In this document: positions 27,061 to 35,900 of the stretch, piece after piece | Layout: each line of letters begins with the position of its first letter | How positions within the stretch are numbered: position 1 is the first letter of the stretch | Source of the DNA: Paenibacillus sp. ACRRY | GTDB taxonomy: Bacteria; Bacillota; Bacilli; Paenibacillales; Paenibacillaceae | Assembly (NCBI RefSeq): GCF_022346995.1 | Contig: NZ_JAKRNM010000003.1 | Coordinates: 372,001-436,000, forward strand | Direction of reading: 5' to 3' | Length of the DNA stretch: 64,000 nucleotides | Program-made: the position numbers and the translations under genes | The notes under the pieces: model-generated | What the model was told of the DNA's origin: nothing | What the model saw: only the letters and a program-made list of their open reading frames with translations | Database searches by the model: none

Positions 27061-28341
27061 ATGCAGACCACAACCGGATTAGGCATTAACCATCTTCGGT
27101 TGAATGAACGAATTGAACAATTGTCCCGCATTGGACAAATCGGAGAGACGGGCGTTTGTCGGCTTGCCCTCACCCCTGAAGATATGGACGGCATTATCCA
27201 GGTGCGTCTCTGGATGGAAGAAGCCGGATTGGTGACTCGTCTTGATCCATTTGGGAATCTGATTGGCCGCCTTGAAGGTGTGGATCCTGCGCAGCCCATC
27301 CTCATGGTCGGTTCACATATTGATTCACAGCCTTATGGTGGTCGATATGATGGTGCGATTGGTGTCCTGGGGGCCCTGGAAGCTGTGCAGTGCCTGATGG
27401 AGAGTGGCCTTCAGCCTCCGATGCCAATTGAGGTCGTAGCTTTTTGCGATGAAGAGGGTTCCCGATTTAACAAAGGCTTGTTTGGCTCCCGGGGAATGAC
27501 CGGGCAGTTGGAAATGGGAGAACTGGAGCGGCAGGACAGGAACGGGGTGACTCGCCGGGAGGCGCTGGAATCCTTCGGATACTCGGTAGAGAAATTCGCT
27601 GAAGGAGTGTATGCACCTGATTCCATCGGCAGCTATCTGGAGCTGCATATCGAACAGGGCCCTGTGCTGGAATCGCTGGATGCTCCGGTGGGACTGGTCA
27701 CGGGCATCTCCGGTCCTTTATGGCTAACGATTACGATCAAGGGCATGGCAGGGCATGCCGGTTCGGTACCGATGGCCATGCGTAATGATGCGCTCGTTGG
27801 CAGTGCCAGAGTCATTGCAGCGTTTGACGACATGGTTAGGGCAGATCCGGCTGCCCCCACGGTTGGTACTGTGGGCAGTCTGAGGGTGTTCCCCGACTCG
27901 CGCAACATCATCCCTGAAGAAGTCAGCTTCACCTTGGACTTGCGCGATATGGAGATGGAACGCCGTAACCAGCTTGAAGCCCGGCTGATGAATGTGCTCG
28001 CTGAAGTATGCAGTCAGCATGGGCTTGCCTATTCCGTGGCTGAAGATACCAATAGTGAACCGAGCTACTGTGCGGAACGAATCAAGGCAGCCATTCGCTC
28101 GTCTGCAGAGGAGATGGACTTGTCCTTGCCGGAGCTCATGAGTGGTCCGTTCCATGATGCACTGGCGCTATCCTATGTCTGCGACTATGGCATGATTTTT
28201 GTCCGCAGCAAGGATGGGATCAGCCATCATCCGAGTGAGTATTCCTCCCCGGAGGACATTGCGCTGGGAACGGAGGTATTATACCGCACGATTCGGCAGA
28301 TATGCAGGCAGCTGCCTGCTGACGATGAATCGGAGGGCTGA
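27061..28341 (+). CDS. M20-type amidase: N-carbamoyl-beta-alanine amidohydrolase / hydantoinase-carbamoylase family
   Basis: A 426-residue binuclear metal amidohydrolase. Metal ligands appear in GSHIDSQPYGGRYDGAIG, the catalytic Glu pair in FCDEEGSRF, HIEQGPVLE further on and a C-terminal GPFHDALAL. This family includes N-carbamoyl-beta-alanine amidohydrolase (PydC), N-carbamoyl-L-amino acid hydrolases and allantoate amidohydrolase (AllC). In this operon it probably releases CO2 and ammonia from 3-ureidopropionate. The ribosome site GGAGGCGAGGGAAG precedes the ATG. A nitrilase-type enzyme for the same step follows. Confidence 0.9.
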   Translation: MQTTTGLGINHLRLNERIEQLSRIGQIGETGVCRLALTPEDMDGIIQVRLWMEEAGLVTRLDPFGNLIGRLEGVDPAQPILMVGSHIDSQPYGGRYDGAIGVLGALEAVQCLMESGLQPPMPIEVVAFCDEEGSRFNKGLFGSRGMTGQLEMGELERQDRNGVTRREALESFGYSVEKFAEGVYAPDSIGSYLELHIEQGPVLESLDAPVGLVTGISGPLWLTITIKGMAGHAGSVPMAMRNDALVGSARVIAAFDDMVRADPAAPTVGTVGSLRVFPDSRNIIPEEVSFTLDLRDMEMERRNQLEARLMNVLAEVCSQHGLAYSVAEDTNSEPSYCAERIKAAIRSSAEEMDLSLPELMSGPFHDALALSYVCDYGMIFVRSKDGISHHPSEYSSPEDIALGTEVLYRTIRQICRQLPADDESEG

Positions 28342-28431
28342 TTCACCTTTTATGATAGAAAATGAACACGATAAACGATCGGATTTTCTCTAATACATCT
28401 TAATCAGGGTAGAAGGAGGCGCTACAGGCGT

Positions 28432-29313
28432 ATGGGAAAAATCAATATAGGCCTGATTCAGGCTTCGCATGAAGTGGAAGGATCGGCACTGGTTGAAGAG
28501 CACAAGGAGGCTGCCATCCAGAAGCATATCACCCTGGTCCGTGAGGCTGCAGCGCGAGGAGCACAGATTATCGGACTGCAGGAGGTTTTCTATGGCCCCT
28601 ACTTTTGCACCGAACAAAATCCCAAATGGTATGCATCTGCCGAACCGGTGCCGGAGGGGCCGACAACCAGGCGTTTTCAGGCACTTGCGAAGGAACTTGG
28701 CGTGGTGATCATTTTGCCCGTGTACGAGGTAGAAGGCATTGCATCGTATTACAATACGGCTGCCGTGATTGATGCCGATGGCTCCTATCTGGGCAAATAC
28801 CGCAAGCATCATATCCCGCATGTGGAAGCAGGTGAGGGCACGAACGGTTTCTGGGAAAAGTACTATTTCAGGCCTGGGAATCTCGGATACCCGGTATTTG
28901 ATACAGCTTACGCCAGAGTGGGCGTGTACATCTGCTATGATCGGCACTTTCCGGAAGGAGCCCGTCTGCTCGGACTCGCCGGAGCGGAGATTGTGTTCAA
29001 TCCGTCAGCCACGGTGGCGGGTACATCGGAATATCTGTGGAAATTGGAACAGCCTGCCCACGCTGTGGCCAACGGCTATTACGTGGCTGCCATTAACCGG
29101 GTAGGCGTGGAGGCACCTTGGAATATGGGCGAGTTCTATGGTCAGTCGTATCTGGTGGACCCGCGCGGACGAATGGTTGCCATGGGCAGCAGGGATCAGG
29201 ATGAGATTGTCATCGGCGAGATGGATATCGAAATCATCCGTGAAGTGCGCAATGTGTGGCAATTCTACCGGGATCGGCGCCCTGAGACGTATGAGCATCT
29301 GGTTAATCTGTAA
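28432..29313 (+). CDS. Nitrilase-superfamily beta-ureidopropionase candidate
   Basis: 293 residues with the full Glu-Lys-Cys triad: Glu51 in GLQEVF, Lys125 in YRKHHIP and Cys168 in VYICYDRHFPE. Overall it resembles carbamoyl-beta-alanine hydrolases of eukaryotic type and N-carbamoylputrescine amidases. Position in the operon argues for the ureidopropionase step, duplicating the M20 enzyme by an unrelated fold; it may instead handle the methylated thymine intermediate. A ribosome site AGAAGGAGG lies upstream. Confidence 0.9.
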   Translation: MGKINIGLIQASHEVEGSALVEEHKEAAIQKHITLVREAAARGAQIIGLQEVFYGPYFCTEQNPKWYASAEPVPEGPTTRRFQALAKELGVVIILPVYEVEGIASYYNTAAVIDADGSYLGKYRKHHIPHVEAGEGTNGFWEKYYFRPGNLGYPVFDTAYARVGVYICYDRHFPEGARLLGLAGAEIVFNPSATVAGTSEYLWKLEQPAHAVANGYYVAAINRVGVEAPWNMGEFYGQSYLVDPRGRMVAMGSRDQDEIVIGEMDIEIIREVRNVWQFYRDRRPETYEHLVNL

Positions 29314-29382
29314 CAGGCATTTGAAAGGTTGTATTCAAAAAAGGAACCGGACCCTAATTCAATCCCTAGGAGGTGCATGGTC

Positions 29383-30753
29383 ATGATAAACAACCCGGGA
29401 ACAGCGTTATCCGATTATGGATGGGAGAGCCGTTTTGCCGAGATGAAACCCGCCATGACAGGCAAGGAAGCGATGGAGGAATCCAACCGCTGTCTGTACT
29501 GTTACGATGCACCTTGCATCAAGGCGTGCCCAACGGATATCAACATTCCTTCGTTTATTCGGAAAATCTCGACAGGTCATCTGAAAGGCTCGGCCCGAAC
29601 CATTATGGATGCCAATCCGGTAGGAGCCAGCTGTGCAAGGGTCTGTCCAACCGAGGAATTGTGCGAAGGCGCCTGTGTACTGAACGAATCGTCCAAGCCC
29701 ATTCGCATCGGTGATCTGCAGCGATATGCCACGGACTGGGCACGGGTGTCTAATGAACCTTTGTTTCAGGCAGCCCCCTCCAATGGTTGTTCCATTGCTG
29801 TTGTTGGCGCCGGGCCTGCCGGCTTGTCCGCAGCCAGAGAGCTTGGCCGTGCAGGGTATGAGGTGACGATCTATGAAGCGAAGCCAAAGGGTGGTGGATT
29901 AAATACGTACGGGATCGTCTCCTTTCGTTTACCGCAGGACGTGTCCCTGTGGGAAGTGGAGCAGGTTGAAGCGCTGGGAGTACACATCCGGTATGGTGTA
30001 CGCATAGGCGTGGATCTGTCTCCTGCACAACTGCTGGAACAGCATGAAGCTGTCATTCTGGCTTGTGGGATGGGTTCCGTTCCGATGCTTGGGATCGAAG
30101 GAGAGAACTTGGAAGGGGTGTACGATGCCATTGAACTGGTGGAATCTACGAAACAGGGCGTACCGCCTGCGCTGAATGGTCTAAGAGTAGCCGTCATAGG
30201 TGCGGGCAACACGGCAGTGGATGCAGCCACCTGCTCGGTACGTCTGGGAGCAGAACGTGTACAGATGCTCTATCGTCGCGGAGAGAGTCAGATGACAGCC
30301 TATGCGTTTGAATATGCATTTGCAAAACAGGAAGGTGTAGAGTTCCGCTGGTTTACGATGCCGCAGCGCATTATTGGCGATGAGAATGGGCGAGTCCAGG
30401 CTGTGGAGTGTGTCAAAATGGAGCTGGTCACGCCGCCAGGAGGCGGGCGTGCATTACCCGTACCCCAAGAAGGAACGGAGTTCATGATTGAATGTGACAC
30501 CGTCGTTCGGGCGATCGGACAGAACCGGCTGCTGCCTCTCATTGAAGCTTTCGGTCTGCGTCATCACTGGGGCGTTGTCGAGGTGGAGCAGCAGACCTAC
30601 CGAACTTCTCATCCGCAGATCTATGCGGCAGGGGATGTGGTTTTCGGCCAGGGGCAAGGCGAAGCCATGGTTGTCTCAGCAGCACAGCAGGGCAAGCTGG
30701 CCGCAGCAGCACTGATGAAGGCACTGCCTGGACAGGTGGAGGAGACAGCTTGA
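29383..30753 (+). CDS. preT: NAD-dependent dihydropyrimidine dehydrogenase, flavin/FeS subunit
   Basis: 456 residues. The N-terminal Fer4_20 domain has Cys-rich CLYCYDAPCIKACPTDINIP and CARVCPTEELCEGAC motifs; two Rossmann folds follow, with VVGAGPAG (FAD) and VIGAGNTA (NAD). It ends with the typical YAAGDVVFGQGQ segment. It passes electrons from NADH to PreA, as in E. coli PreTA. ATG 29383 is nine bases after AGGAGG; the ATG at 29377 is only three bases away from that site. Confidence 0.93.
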   Translation: MINNPGTALSDYGWESRFAEMKPAMTGKEAMEESNRCLYCYDAPCIKACPTDINIPSFIRKISTGHLKGSARTIMDANPVGASCARVCPTEELCEGACVLNESSKPIRIGDLQRYATDWARVSNEPLFQAAPSNGCSIAVVGAGPAGLSAARELGRAGYEVTIYEAKPKGGGLNTYGIVSFRLPQDVSLWEVEQVEALGVHIRYGVRIGVDLSPAQLLEQHEAVILACGMGSVPMLGIEGENLEGVYDAIELVESTKQGVPPALNGLRVAVIGAGNTAVDAATCSVRLGAERVQMLYRRGESQMTAYAFEYAFAKQEGVEFRWFTMPQRIIGDENGRVQAVECVKMELVTPPGGGRALPVPQEGTEFMIECDTVVRAIGQNRLLPLIEAFGLRHHWGVVEVEQQTYRTSHPQIYAAGDVVFGQGQGEAMVVSAAQQGKLAAAALMKALPGQVEETA

Positions 30754-30764
30754 GGTGAGCTTGT

Positions 30765-30792
30765 GCTTCGTATGCTGTTCAGACTACGAAGC
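30765..30792 (+). other. Hairpin between preT and preA
   Basis: GCTTCGTA / TACGAAGC with a 12-base loop in the 92-bp gap. There is no T run, so it is more likely an mRNA processing or stability element than a terminator. Confidence 0.35.
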
Positions 30793-30845
30793 CACCGAGT
30801 GCTGAGCAAGACCATATATGCAAACAACACCAAGGAGGGATCGTT

Positions 30846-32141
30846 ATGGCTGACTTATCGATAAATCTGGCAGGTATTCGATCACCCAATCCATTTTGGC
30901 TGGCATCCGCGCCACCGACCAATACAGGATATCAGGTGCAGCGCGCCTTCGAGGCAGGCTGGGGAGGTGCGGTGTGGAAGACGCTGGGTGAACCGATCAT
31001 TAACACGTCATCCCGTTTTGCCGCTGTACATTTCGGCGGACAGCGGGTAGCGGGCTTCAACAATATTGAGCTGATCTCCGATCGTCCACTGGAGGTCAAT
31101 CTGCGGGAGATTGCTGAAACCAAGAAACGTTTCCCGGATCGCGCGGTCATTGCATCACTGATGGTGGAGCCGCAGCGCGAGAAGTGGCATGAGATTGTCA
31201 AAAAGGTGGAGGCGATCGGGGTAGACGGACTGGAGCTAAACTTCGGCTGCCCTCATGGCATGGCCGAACGCGGCATGGGGGCAGCTTCTGGTCAGCAGCC
31301 GGATCTGGTTGAGCTGCAGACGATGTGGGTGAAGGAAGTCGCGACGACACCCGTGATCGTGAAACTGACACCGAATATTACGGATATTACGGCAACGGCC
31401 CGGGCAGCAGTGCGAGGCGGTGCGGATGCAATCTCGCTCATCAACACCATTAACTCTCTGGCGGGCGTGGATCTGGATTCGTGGAATACCGTGCCCCATG
31501 TAGGCGGCAAAGGGGCCCATGGCGGCTATTGCGGACCAGCTGTGAAGCCGATTGCCCTGAACATGGTGGCCGAATGTGCCCGCCATCCGGAAGTGGGGGT
31601 ACCCATCTCGGGTATTGGTGGCATATCTGATTGGCGGGATACGGCTGAATTTTTGCTCATGGGAGCGACAGGCGTGCAAGTGTGCACCGCAGCGATGCAT
31701 CATGGTTTTCGCATCGTGGAGGATATGATCGATGGGCTGAATGATTATTTGGATGAGAAGGGCCTGAGCAGTGTGGCAGAACTTGTGGGCCAGACGGTAC
31801 CCCGATATTCGGACTGGGGTAATCTGGATCTCAATTACAAAGTGGTCGCCCGCATCAACCGTGATGTCTGCATTAACTGCAACAAGTGCCATATCGCTTG
31901 TGAGGACACATCGCACCAGTGTATCGATATGCTGACCGATCCTTCCGGCGCCTATCTGGAAGTGGTCGAGGAAGATTGTGTGGGATGTAACCTATGCTCG
32001 ATTGTATGTCCGGTGGACGGAGCTATTGAGATGGTCGAGGTAGCACCTGAACAGACCCCATTAACCTGGAATGAACGTCAATCTGCGATTGCTGTGCTGC
32101 AATCGATTAGAGATCAATCAACCAAGGAGGCGATATCATGA
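30846..32141 (+). CDS. preA: NAD-dependent dihydropyrimidine dehydrogenase, catalytic subunit
   Basis: 431 residues. An FMN-binding dihydroorotate dehydrogenase-like barrel occupies residues 1-320 (LELNFGCPHGMAERGMG; GIGGISDWRDTAEFLLMGA). It is followed by a two-cluster ferredoxin domain with Cys342, 345, 348, 352 and Cys378, 381, 384, 388. It reduces uracil or thymine to the dihydro form with PreT. The mobile active-site loop reads GMGAASGQ with Ser148, where mammalian DPD has its catalytic Cys in an equivalent ACGQ. The stop overlaps the hydantoinase start (ATGA). Confidence 0.95.
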   Translation: MADLSINLAGIRSPNPFWLASAPPTNTGYQVQRAFEAGWGGAVWKTLGEPIINTSSRFAAVHFGGQRVAGFNNIELISDRPLEVNLREIAETKKRFPDRAVIASLMVEPQREKWHEIVKKVEAIGVDGLELNFGCPHGMAERGMGAASGQQPDLVELQTMWVKEVATTPVIVKLTPNITDITATARAAVRGGADAISLINTINSLAGVDLDSWNTVPHVGGKGAHGGYCGPAVKPIALNMVAECARHPEVGVPISGIGGISDWRDTAEFLLMGATGVQVCTAAMHHGFRIVEDMIDGLNDYLDEKGLSSVAELVGQTVPRYSDWGNLDLNYKVVARINRDVCINCNKCHIACEDTSHQCIDMLTDPSGAYLEVVEEDCVGCNLCSIVCPVDGAIEMVEVAPEQTPLTWNERQSAIAVLQSIRDQSTKEAIS

Positions 32142-33577
32142 GTGGGCGCAAACTGATTCAGAATGGCGTGTTGGTCACGGCAGCGGACACATTTGAAGCG
32201 GATATACTTATCGAGAACGGGAAAATCATGCAGATTGGCATGGGCATGGTGGCGGATGACCGAACGGAGATCGTGGATGCTTCCGGCTGTTATGTCATTC
32301 CCGGCGGTATTGATCCGCATACACATCTGGATATGCCTTTTGGCGGGACAGTGACCGCGGATGATTTTGCAACGGGAACCGCAGCTGCAGCGTTTGGCGG
32401 AACAACGACGATCCTTGATTTCTGTCTGACCCAGAAAGGCAAACCGCTCACCGAATCCCTGAAGGAATGGCATGCGAAGGCCAAGGGTAAGGCTGCCATC
32501 GACTATGGATTTCATCTGATGATCGGAGAGATGAATGACCAGGTATTGGAGGAACTGCCGCAGGTCATTGAGGAAGAAGGGGTGTCTTCCTTCAAAGTGT
32601 TCATGGCCTATAAAAACCAGTTCCAGGCAGATGATGGCATCCTCTATCAGACGCTGCAAAAGGCCAAGGAATACGGTGCACTGGTGATGGTGCATGCCGA
32701 GAACGGGGATGTCATCGATCTGCTTGTACGACAGGCGCTCGCCGAAGGGCGGAATGAGCCGATCCATCACGCACGTACCCGTCCTTCCATCCTGGAAGGA
32801 GAGGCGACAGGACGCGCTGCACGTCTGGCTGCCCTTGCGGATTCACAGCTGTATGTCGTGCATGTGACGTGCGCCGAAGCGGTAGAGCAGATTGCTCGCA
32901 TGCGTGACATGGGCTACCGGATCTGGGGGGAGACGTGTCCGCAGTATTTGACGCTGGATCAGTCCATCATGGATCAGCCTGATTTCGAAGGGGCGAAGTA
33001 TGTCTGGTCCCCGCCTCTCCGGGAAGCCTCCCATCAGGATGTGTTGTGGAACGCACTGAAGAGCGGCCAGTTGCAGACCATTGGGTCCGATCACTGCTCA
33101 TTTAATTTCAAGGGACAGAAAGATCTAGGGAAGAATGACTTTAGCAAAATTCCGAATGGTGGGCCTGTCATTGAGGACCGTCTTAGCATTTTATACTCGG
33201 AGGGAGTTGCGAAGGGACGCATTTCATTGAATCAATGGGTAGATCTGTGTTCTACACGAGCGAGCAAGCTGTTTGGGATGTTTCCGCAGAAAGGGACGCT
33301 TGCAGTCGGTACCGATGCGGATATCGTTATTTTCGATCCTTCCCTTTCCCGGGAGATATCGGCCAGTACACATCATATGAATGTGGATTATAGTGCCTTC
33401 GAAGGCATGCAGGTACAGGGATGTCCCATCACCGTATTGTGCCGGGGGGAGTATGTCATTAAGGATCGTCAGTTTGCAGGTGCGGCAGGATCAGGCAAGT
33501 ATGTGAAGCGTGCCAAATACGATGCAGGTGCCCCTATGCCTGGGCGGCAGACGGTTACAACAGTGACAGGAGGTTAA
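32138..33577 (+). CDS. hydA: Dihydropyrimidinase
   Basis: 479 residues of the cyclic amidohydrolase superfamily, opening dihydrouracil or dihydrothymine to the N-carbamoyl amino acid. Metal site: H61-T-H63 in IDPHTHLD, carboxylated Lys153 in SFKVFMAYKN, His in MVHAENGD and VVHVTCAEA, and Asp in GSDHCSF. The start overlaps the preA stop by four bases, so translation is coupled. A hydantoinase used on other 5-substituted hydantoins is an alternative, but preTA next to it makes pyrimidine breakdown most likely. Confidence 0.95.
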   Translation: MSGRKLIQNGVLVTAADTFEADILIENGKIMQIGMGMVADDRTEIVDASGCYVIPGGIDPHTHLDMPFGGTVTADDFATGTAAAAFGGTTTILDFCLTQKGKPLTESLKEWHAKAKGKAAIDYGFHLMIGEMNDQVLEELPQVIEEEGVSSFKVFMAYKNQFQADDGILYQTLQKAKEYGALVMVHAENGDVIDLLVRQALAEGRNEPIHHARTRPSILEGEATGRAARLAALADSQLYVVHVTCAEAVEQIARMRDMGYRIWGETCPQYLTLDQSIMDQPDFEGAKYVWSPPLREASHQDVLWNALKSGQLQTIGSDHCSFNFKGQKDLGKNDFSKIPNGGPVIEDRLSILYSEGVAKGRISLNQWVDLCSTRASKLFGMFPQKGTLAVGTDADIVIFDPSLSREISASTHHMNVDYSAFEGMQVQGCPITVLCRGEYVIKDRQFAGAAGSGKYVKRAKYDAGAPMPGRQTVTTVTGG

Positions 33578-33582
33578 GGCGG

Positions 33583-33810
33583 ATGATGGAGAATGAAGCA
33601 TTTGAAGCGGAGAAAGTGGAGATAGAACGAATGGTTGCGCTGGGATATCGGATCTATTCGGTACAGGAACATTTGGAGGGTGCCAGTGTCGTGTGGGAAC
33701 ATCCGGATCATCCGGGCGAAAAGAAAGAGCAGCATGTGGGTACAGCGTCCGGACGAAAGTGGTTCGTCCACTTTCTGATCCGGCAGCTTCAGGAACAGCG
33801 GGGGGCATAG
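33583..33810 (+). CDS. 75-residue protein of unknown function, last gene of the pyrimidine operon
   Basis: The start lies five bases after the dihydropyrimidinase stop, and its GGAGG ribosome site overlaps that stop, so it is clearly part of the operon. The product is small, soluble and charged (EAEKVEIERMVALGYRIYSV; ASGRKWFVHFLIRQLQEQ), probably helix-strand-strand-helix. I do not recognise a family. It might be an accessory factor or regulator of the pathway. Confidence 0.75.
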   Translation: MMENEAFEAEKVEIERMVALGYRIYSVQEHLEGASVVWEHPDHPGEKKEQHVGTASGRKWFVHFLIRQLQEQRGA

Positions 33811-33822
33811 TCCTCTTGCCAT

Positions 33823-35499
33823 TTATGCAATTGGACCATGGACGTATTCATAAGCGTAGATGGCGAGTTCGATAGCGACGCGTTTCTCGGGGAGGATATA
33901 GTCTTCTCCGAGCAAAGCTTCGATTTTGTCGAGCCGATGATAGAGAGTCTGTCTGACAATGAATAGGGCAGTAGCGGTTTCCTGTTTGGAGCAGCACAGC
34001 ACAAAATATTGCTTGAGTGTGCGCAGCAGCTGCCCGCCTTTCTCTGCATCATGCCGGATGACGGGGCCGAGGTATTCCTCAATAAAATCGTCCAGATTAC
34101 CGCTCTGCTTCATCCCGGCGATGATGCGGTAACCGTGGAGATTACTGTAAAACGGCTGCTGCATGGGTCCGGTATCCTTTTGAATGCGCAGTGTTTCCTT
34201 GGCCGTATCCAGGCTGTCCTTGAGTCGTGACAAATCGGCACAGCTGTGACCAATGCCCAGCAGACCGGAGAACAGACGGTGGGTCTGGTCCGTTTCGTGA
34301 TGCTGGAGCTGCTCTATGCAGCGCCAGAGATGGCTTTTGCGCTGAGGGCCTGGCTGAGGATCGAGGATGATCAGAATAATCTGATGATTCAATACCGTGC
34401 TGAACAGGGAGAACCCTTCCCTGGAGAATACAGAGCGGGCGACGATATTGCGCTGTATGAGCAGCTTCTGCAGCTTGAGGCTGTCGGTATAACTCGGATT
34501 ACTGTCAAACAAAACGACGGTGCCTTTACTGGCAGCAAGCAGGGGATTTGCGGACAGGTACTCTTGAATTTCCTTGGCCGTGTGATGTCCGTTCAGCCAG
34601 TCGATGACCCACATGTCTTCCTTGTAACGGCGCTTTTCCTCCATGTATTTGGTTCGCATCCAGTCCTGTGCAATAGCAGCCGCGCAGCGCTCCAACGCCT
34701 GAATGACAAATTCACCAGTAGGCTTGTGACGCAGTGAATCAGACTCGTGTTCGGGAAGTTTCTCCAGAAAAAGTACCAGGTCCGCGAAGGTGTAATCGAG
34801 GGCCTGAACAGGCAGGGTATAGGCATCCATGGGTTGCTCCAGATGATGGGAATGGCTTGATTGTCCTGATTCAGGTGAATGGTTGCGCTGGGTTAACCAA
34901 GCCATTCTACGGTTCTCCAATTGCTCTGGCGGGCAATAAGGGACAGCACTGGCTTCTCCCTCAAGAGGATATAACGCAACCGGGTAGCCGGTTGTACGTG
35001 ATAACAAGCGAAGCAGCGGCTGCACACCGTCTCCGTTTAACAGGAGCTGGTTGAACGAGGTGGTCAGATTGTCGAGTTCGGCAAGCATCCGCTGATGACT
35101 GCGAATCAGGGCGAAGTGCAGGTCTTGTGTAATATCAATATAGCGGACTTGTTCATGGAACCAGATCAGTGGAAAATCATCCGCTGCTGCGATTTCCTTC
35201 ATCGCTCCAAGTTGTGACTTGGTGTGAGTCCCCAGTTCGATACAGAGACCAGCCGCGCCTCGGGCAATTAACTGCCGCAGGAAAGACAAACCTTGCTGCT
35301 CATCAGCCTGCCAGCCGATGCCGGTAGTCAGTACCAGTTCTCCTCCGTTTAACAGATCGCCCACATCCGGTACCTCCATAATATGGACCCAGCGGACATA
35401 TCTCTCCAGTGCCCGTTCACTGGCCAGTACCTCTGCCTTGCGAAATACAGGCCGTTTCAACATGTCTCTCATCTGAAGCTGGAGCGTCGCTTCCCCCAT
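33823..35499 (-). CDS. PucR-family transcriptional regulator
   Basis: 558 residues. The N-terminal PucR domain (about 1-120: RDMLKRPVFRKAEVLASERA, GGELVLTTGIGW) is followed by a GGDEF-like middle part and a C-terminal CdaR-type helix-turn-helix (LRTLKQYFVLCCSKQETATA, VRQTLYHRLDKIEALL). PucR activates purine catabolism in Bacillus; by position this paralogue probably controls the convergent pyrimidine operon. ATG 35497-35499 follows GGTGG; an in-frame ATG nine codons earlier is the alternative. The stop lies only 12 bp from the stop of the facing operon, with no terminator visible. Confidence 0.9.
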   Translation of the reverse strand: MGEATLQLQMRDMLKRPVFRKAEVLASERALERYVRWVHIMEVPDVGDLLNGGELVLTTGIGWQADEQQGLSFLRQLIARGAAGLCIELGTHTKSQLGAMKEIAAADDFPLIWFHEQVRYIDITQDLHFALIRSHQRMLAELDNLTTSFNQLLLNGDGVQPLLRLLSRTTGYPVALYPLEGEASAVPYCPPEQLENRRMAWLTQRNHSPESGQSSHSHHLEQPMDAYTLPVQALDYTFADLVLFLEKLPEHESDSLRHKPTGEFVIQALERCAAAIAQDWMRTKYMEEKRRYKEDMWVIDWLNGHHTAKEIQEYLSANPLLAASKGTVVLFDSNPSYTDSLKLQKLLIQRNIVARSVFSREGFSLFSTVLNHQIILIILDPQPGPQRKSHLWRCIEQLQHHETDQTHRLFSGLLGIGHSCADLSRLKDSLDTAKETLRIQKDTGPMQQPFYSNLHGYRIIAGMKQSGNLDDFIEEYLGPVIRHDAEKGGQLLRTLKQYFVLCCSKQETATALFIVRQTLYHRLDKIEALLGEDYILPEKRVAIELAIYAYEYVHGPIA

Positions 35500-35722
35500 A
35501 CAACCACCATCCTTCCCCAATTGCATGCCGATTGCAATCCCGCCTCATGATGCAGGTTTCTGAAGAGCGTCTGTTATGTTGGGATGTACGAGCTGGATGA
35601 CCTGTCTAGAATCCCGTTAACTTACATAATTAAGCTATATTATAAGTGTATTTACTGATGATAGACTGAAATCTAACGCTGATTTGTTTGACTTAACAAA
35701 ACAGGCTCCTTTTTTTGTAATC

Positions 35723-35731
35723 TGGTATAAT
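35723..35731 (+). promoter_or_regulatory. Extended -10 promoter TGGTATAAT
   Basis: A perfect TGn-TATAAT extended -10 box. The expected -35 position is poor, as often with extended -10 promoters. It points rightwards to the 24-residue ORF and hairpin, not to any annotated large gene. Confidence 0.5.
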
Positions 35732-35783
35732 CCGGGTTCGAATTGGTGTCGTTTTACCTGACATTTAGGAAGGAAGCCCGTTA

Positions 35784-35858
35784 ATGGTCAACAAAAAACC
35801 TCCTGATCTCATTGAAATGGACAGTCATTCCAATGGAGAACTAGGAGGTTTATTATAA
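35784..35858 (+). CDS. Candidate 24-residue ORF overlapping a terminator hairpin
   Basis: ATG preceded by AGGAAGGAAG, ending TTATAA; the peptide starts MVNKKPPDLIEMDSHSNGE. Almost all its codons lie inside the long hairpin at 35793-35851. An extended -10 promoter sits 53 bp upstream. It may be a small RNA or peptide gene, or just a terminator that happens to be open. Confidence 0.25.
   Translation: MVNKKPPDLIEMDSHSNGELGGLL
35793..35851 (-). terminator. Terminator of the RND pump gene
   Basis: A long imperfect hairpin: AACCTCCT pairs with AGGAGGTT, then inner CATTG/CAATG and GAAATG/CATTCC segments. The minus strand continues into TTTTTTG, 43 bp after the RND stop codon. Confidence 0.75.
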
Positions 35859-35900
35859 TTCCGTATTGCTCTTAATGAATCGAAATCTCAAACGAGCAGT

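Larger units (their letters stand above)
35500..35900. other. Intergenic region between pucR and the RND pump gene
   Basis: About 400 bp. It contains the leftward pucR promoter area, an extended -10 promoter on the plus strand, a 24-codon ORF and a long hairpin that ends the RND transcript; the last three are listed separately. Confidence 0.5.
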
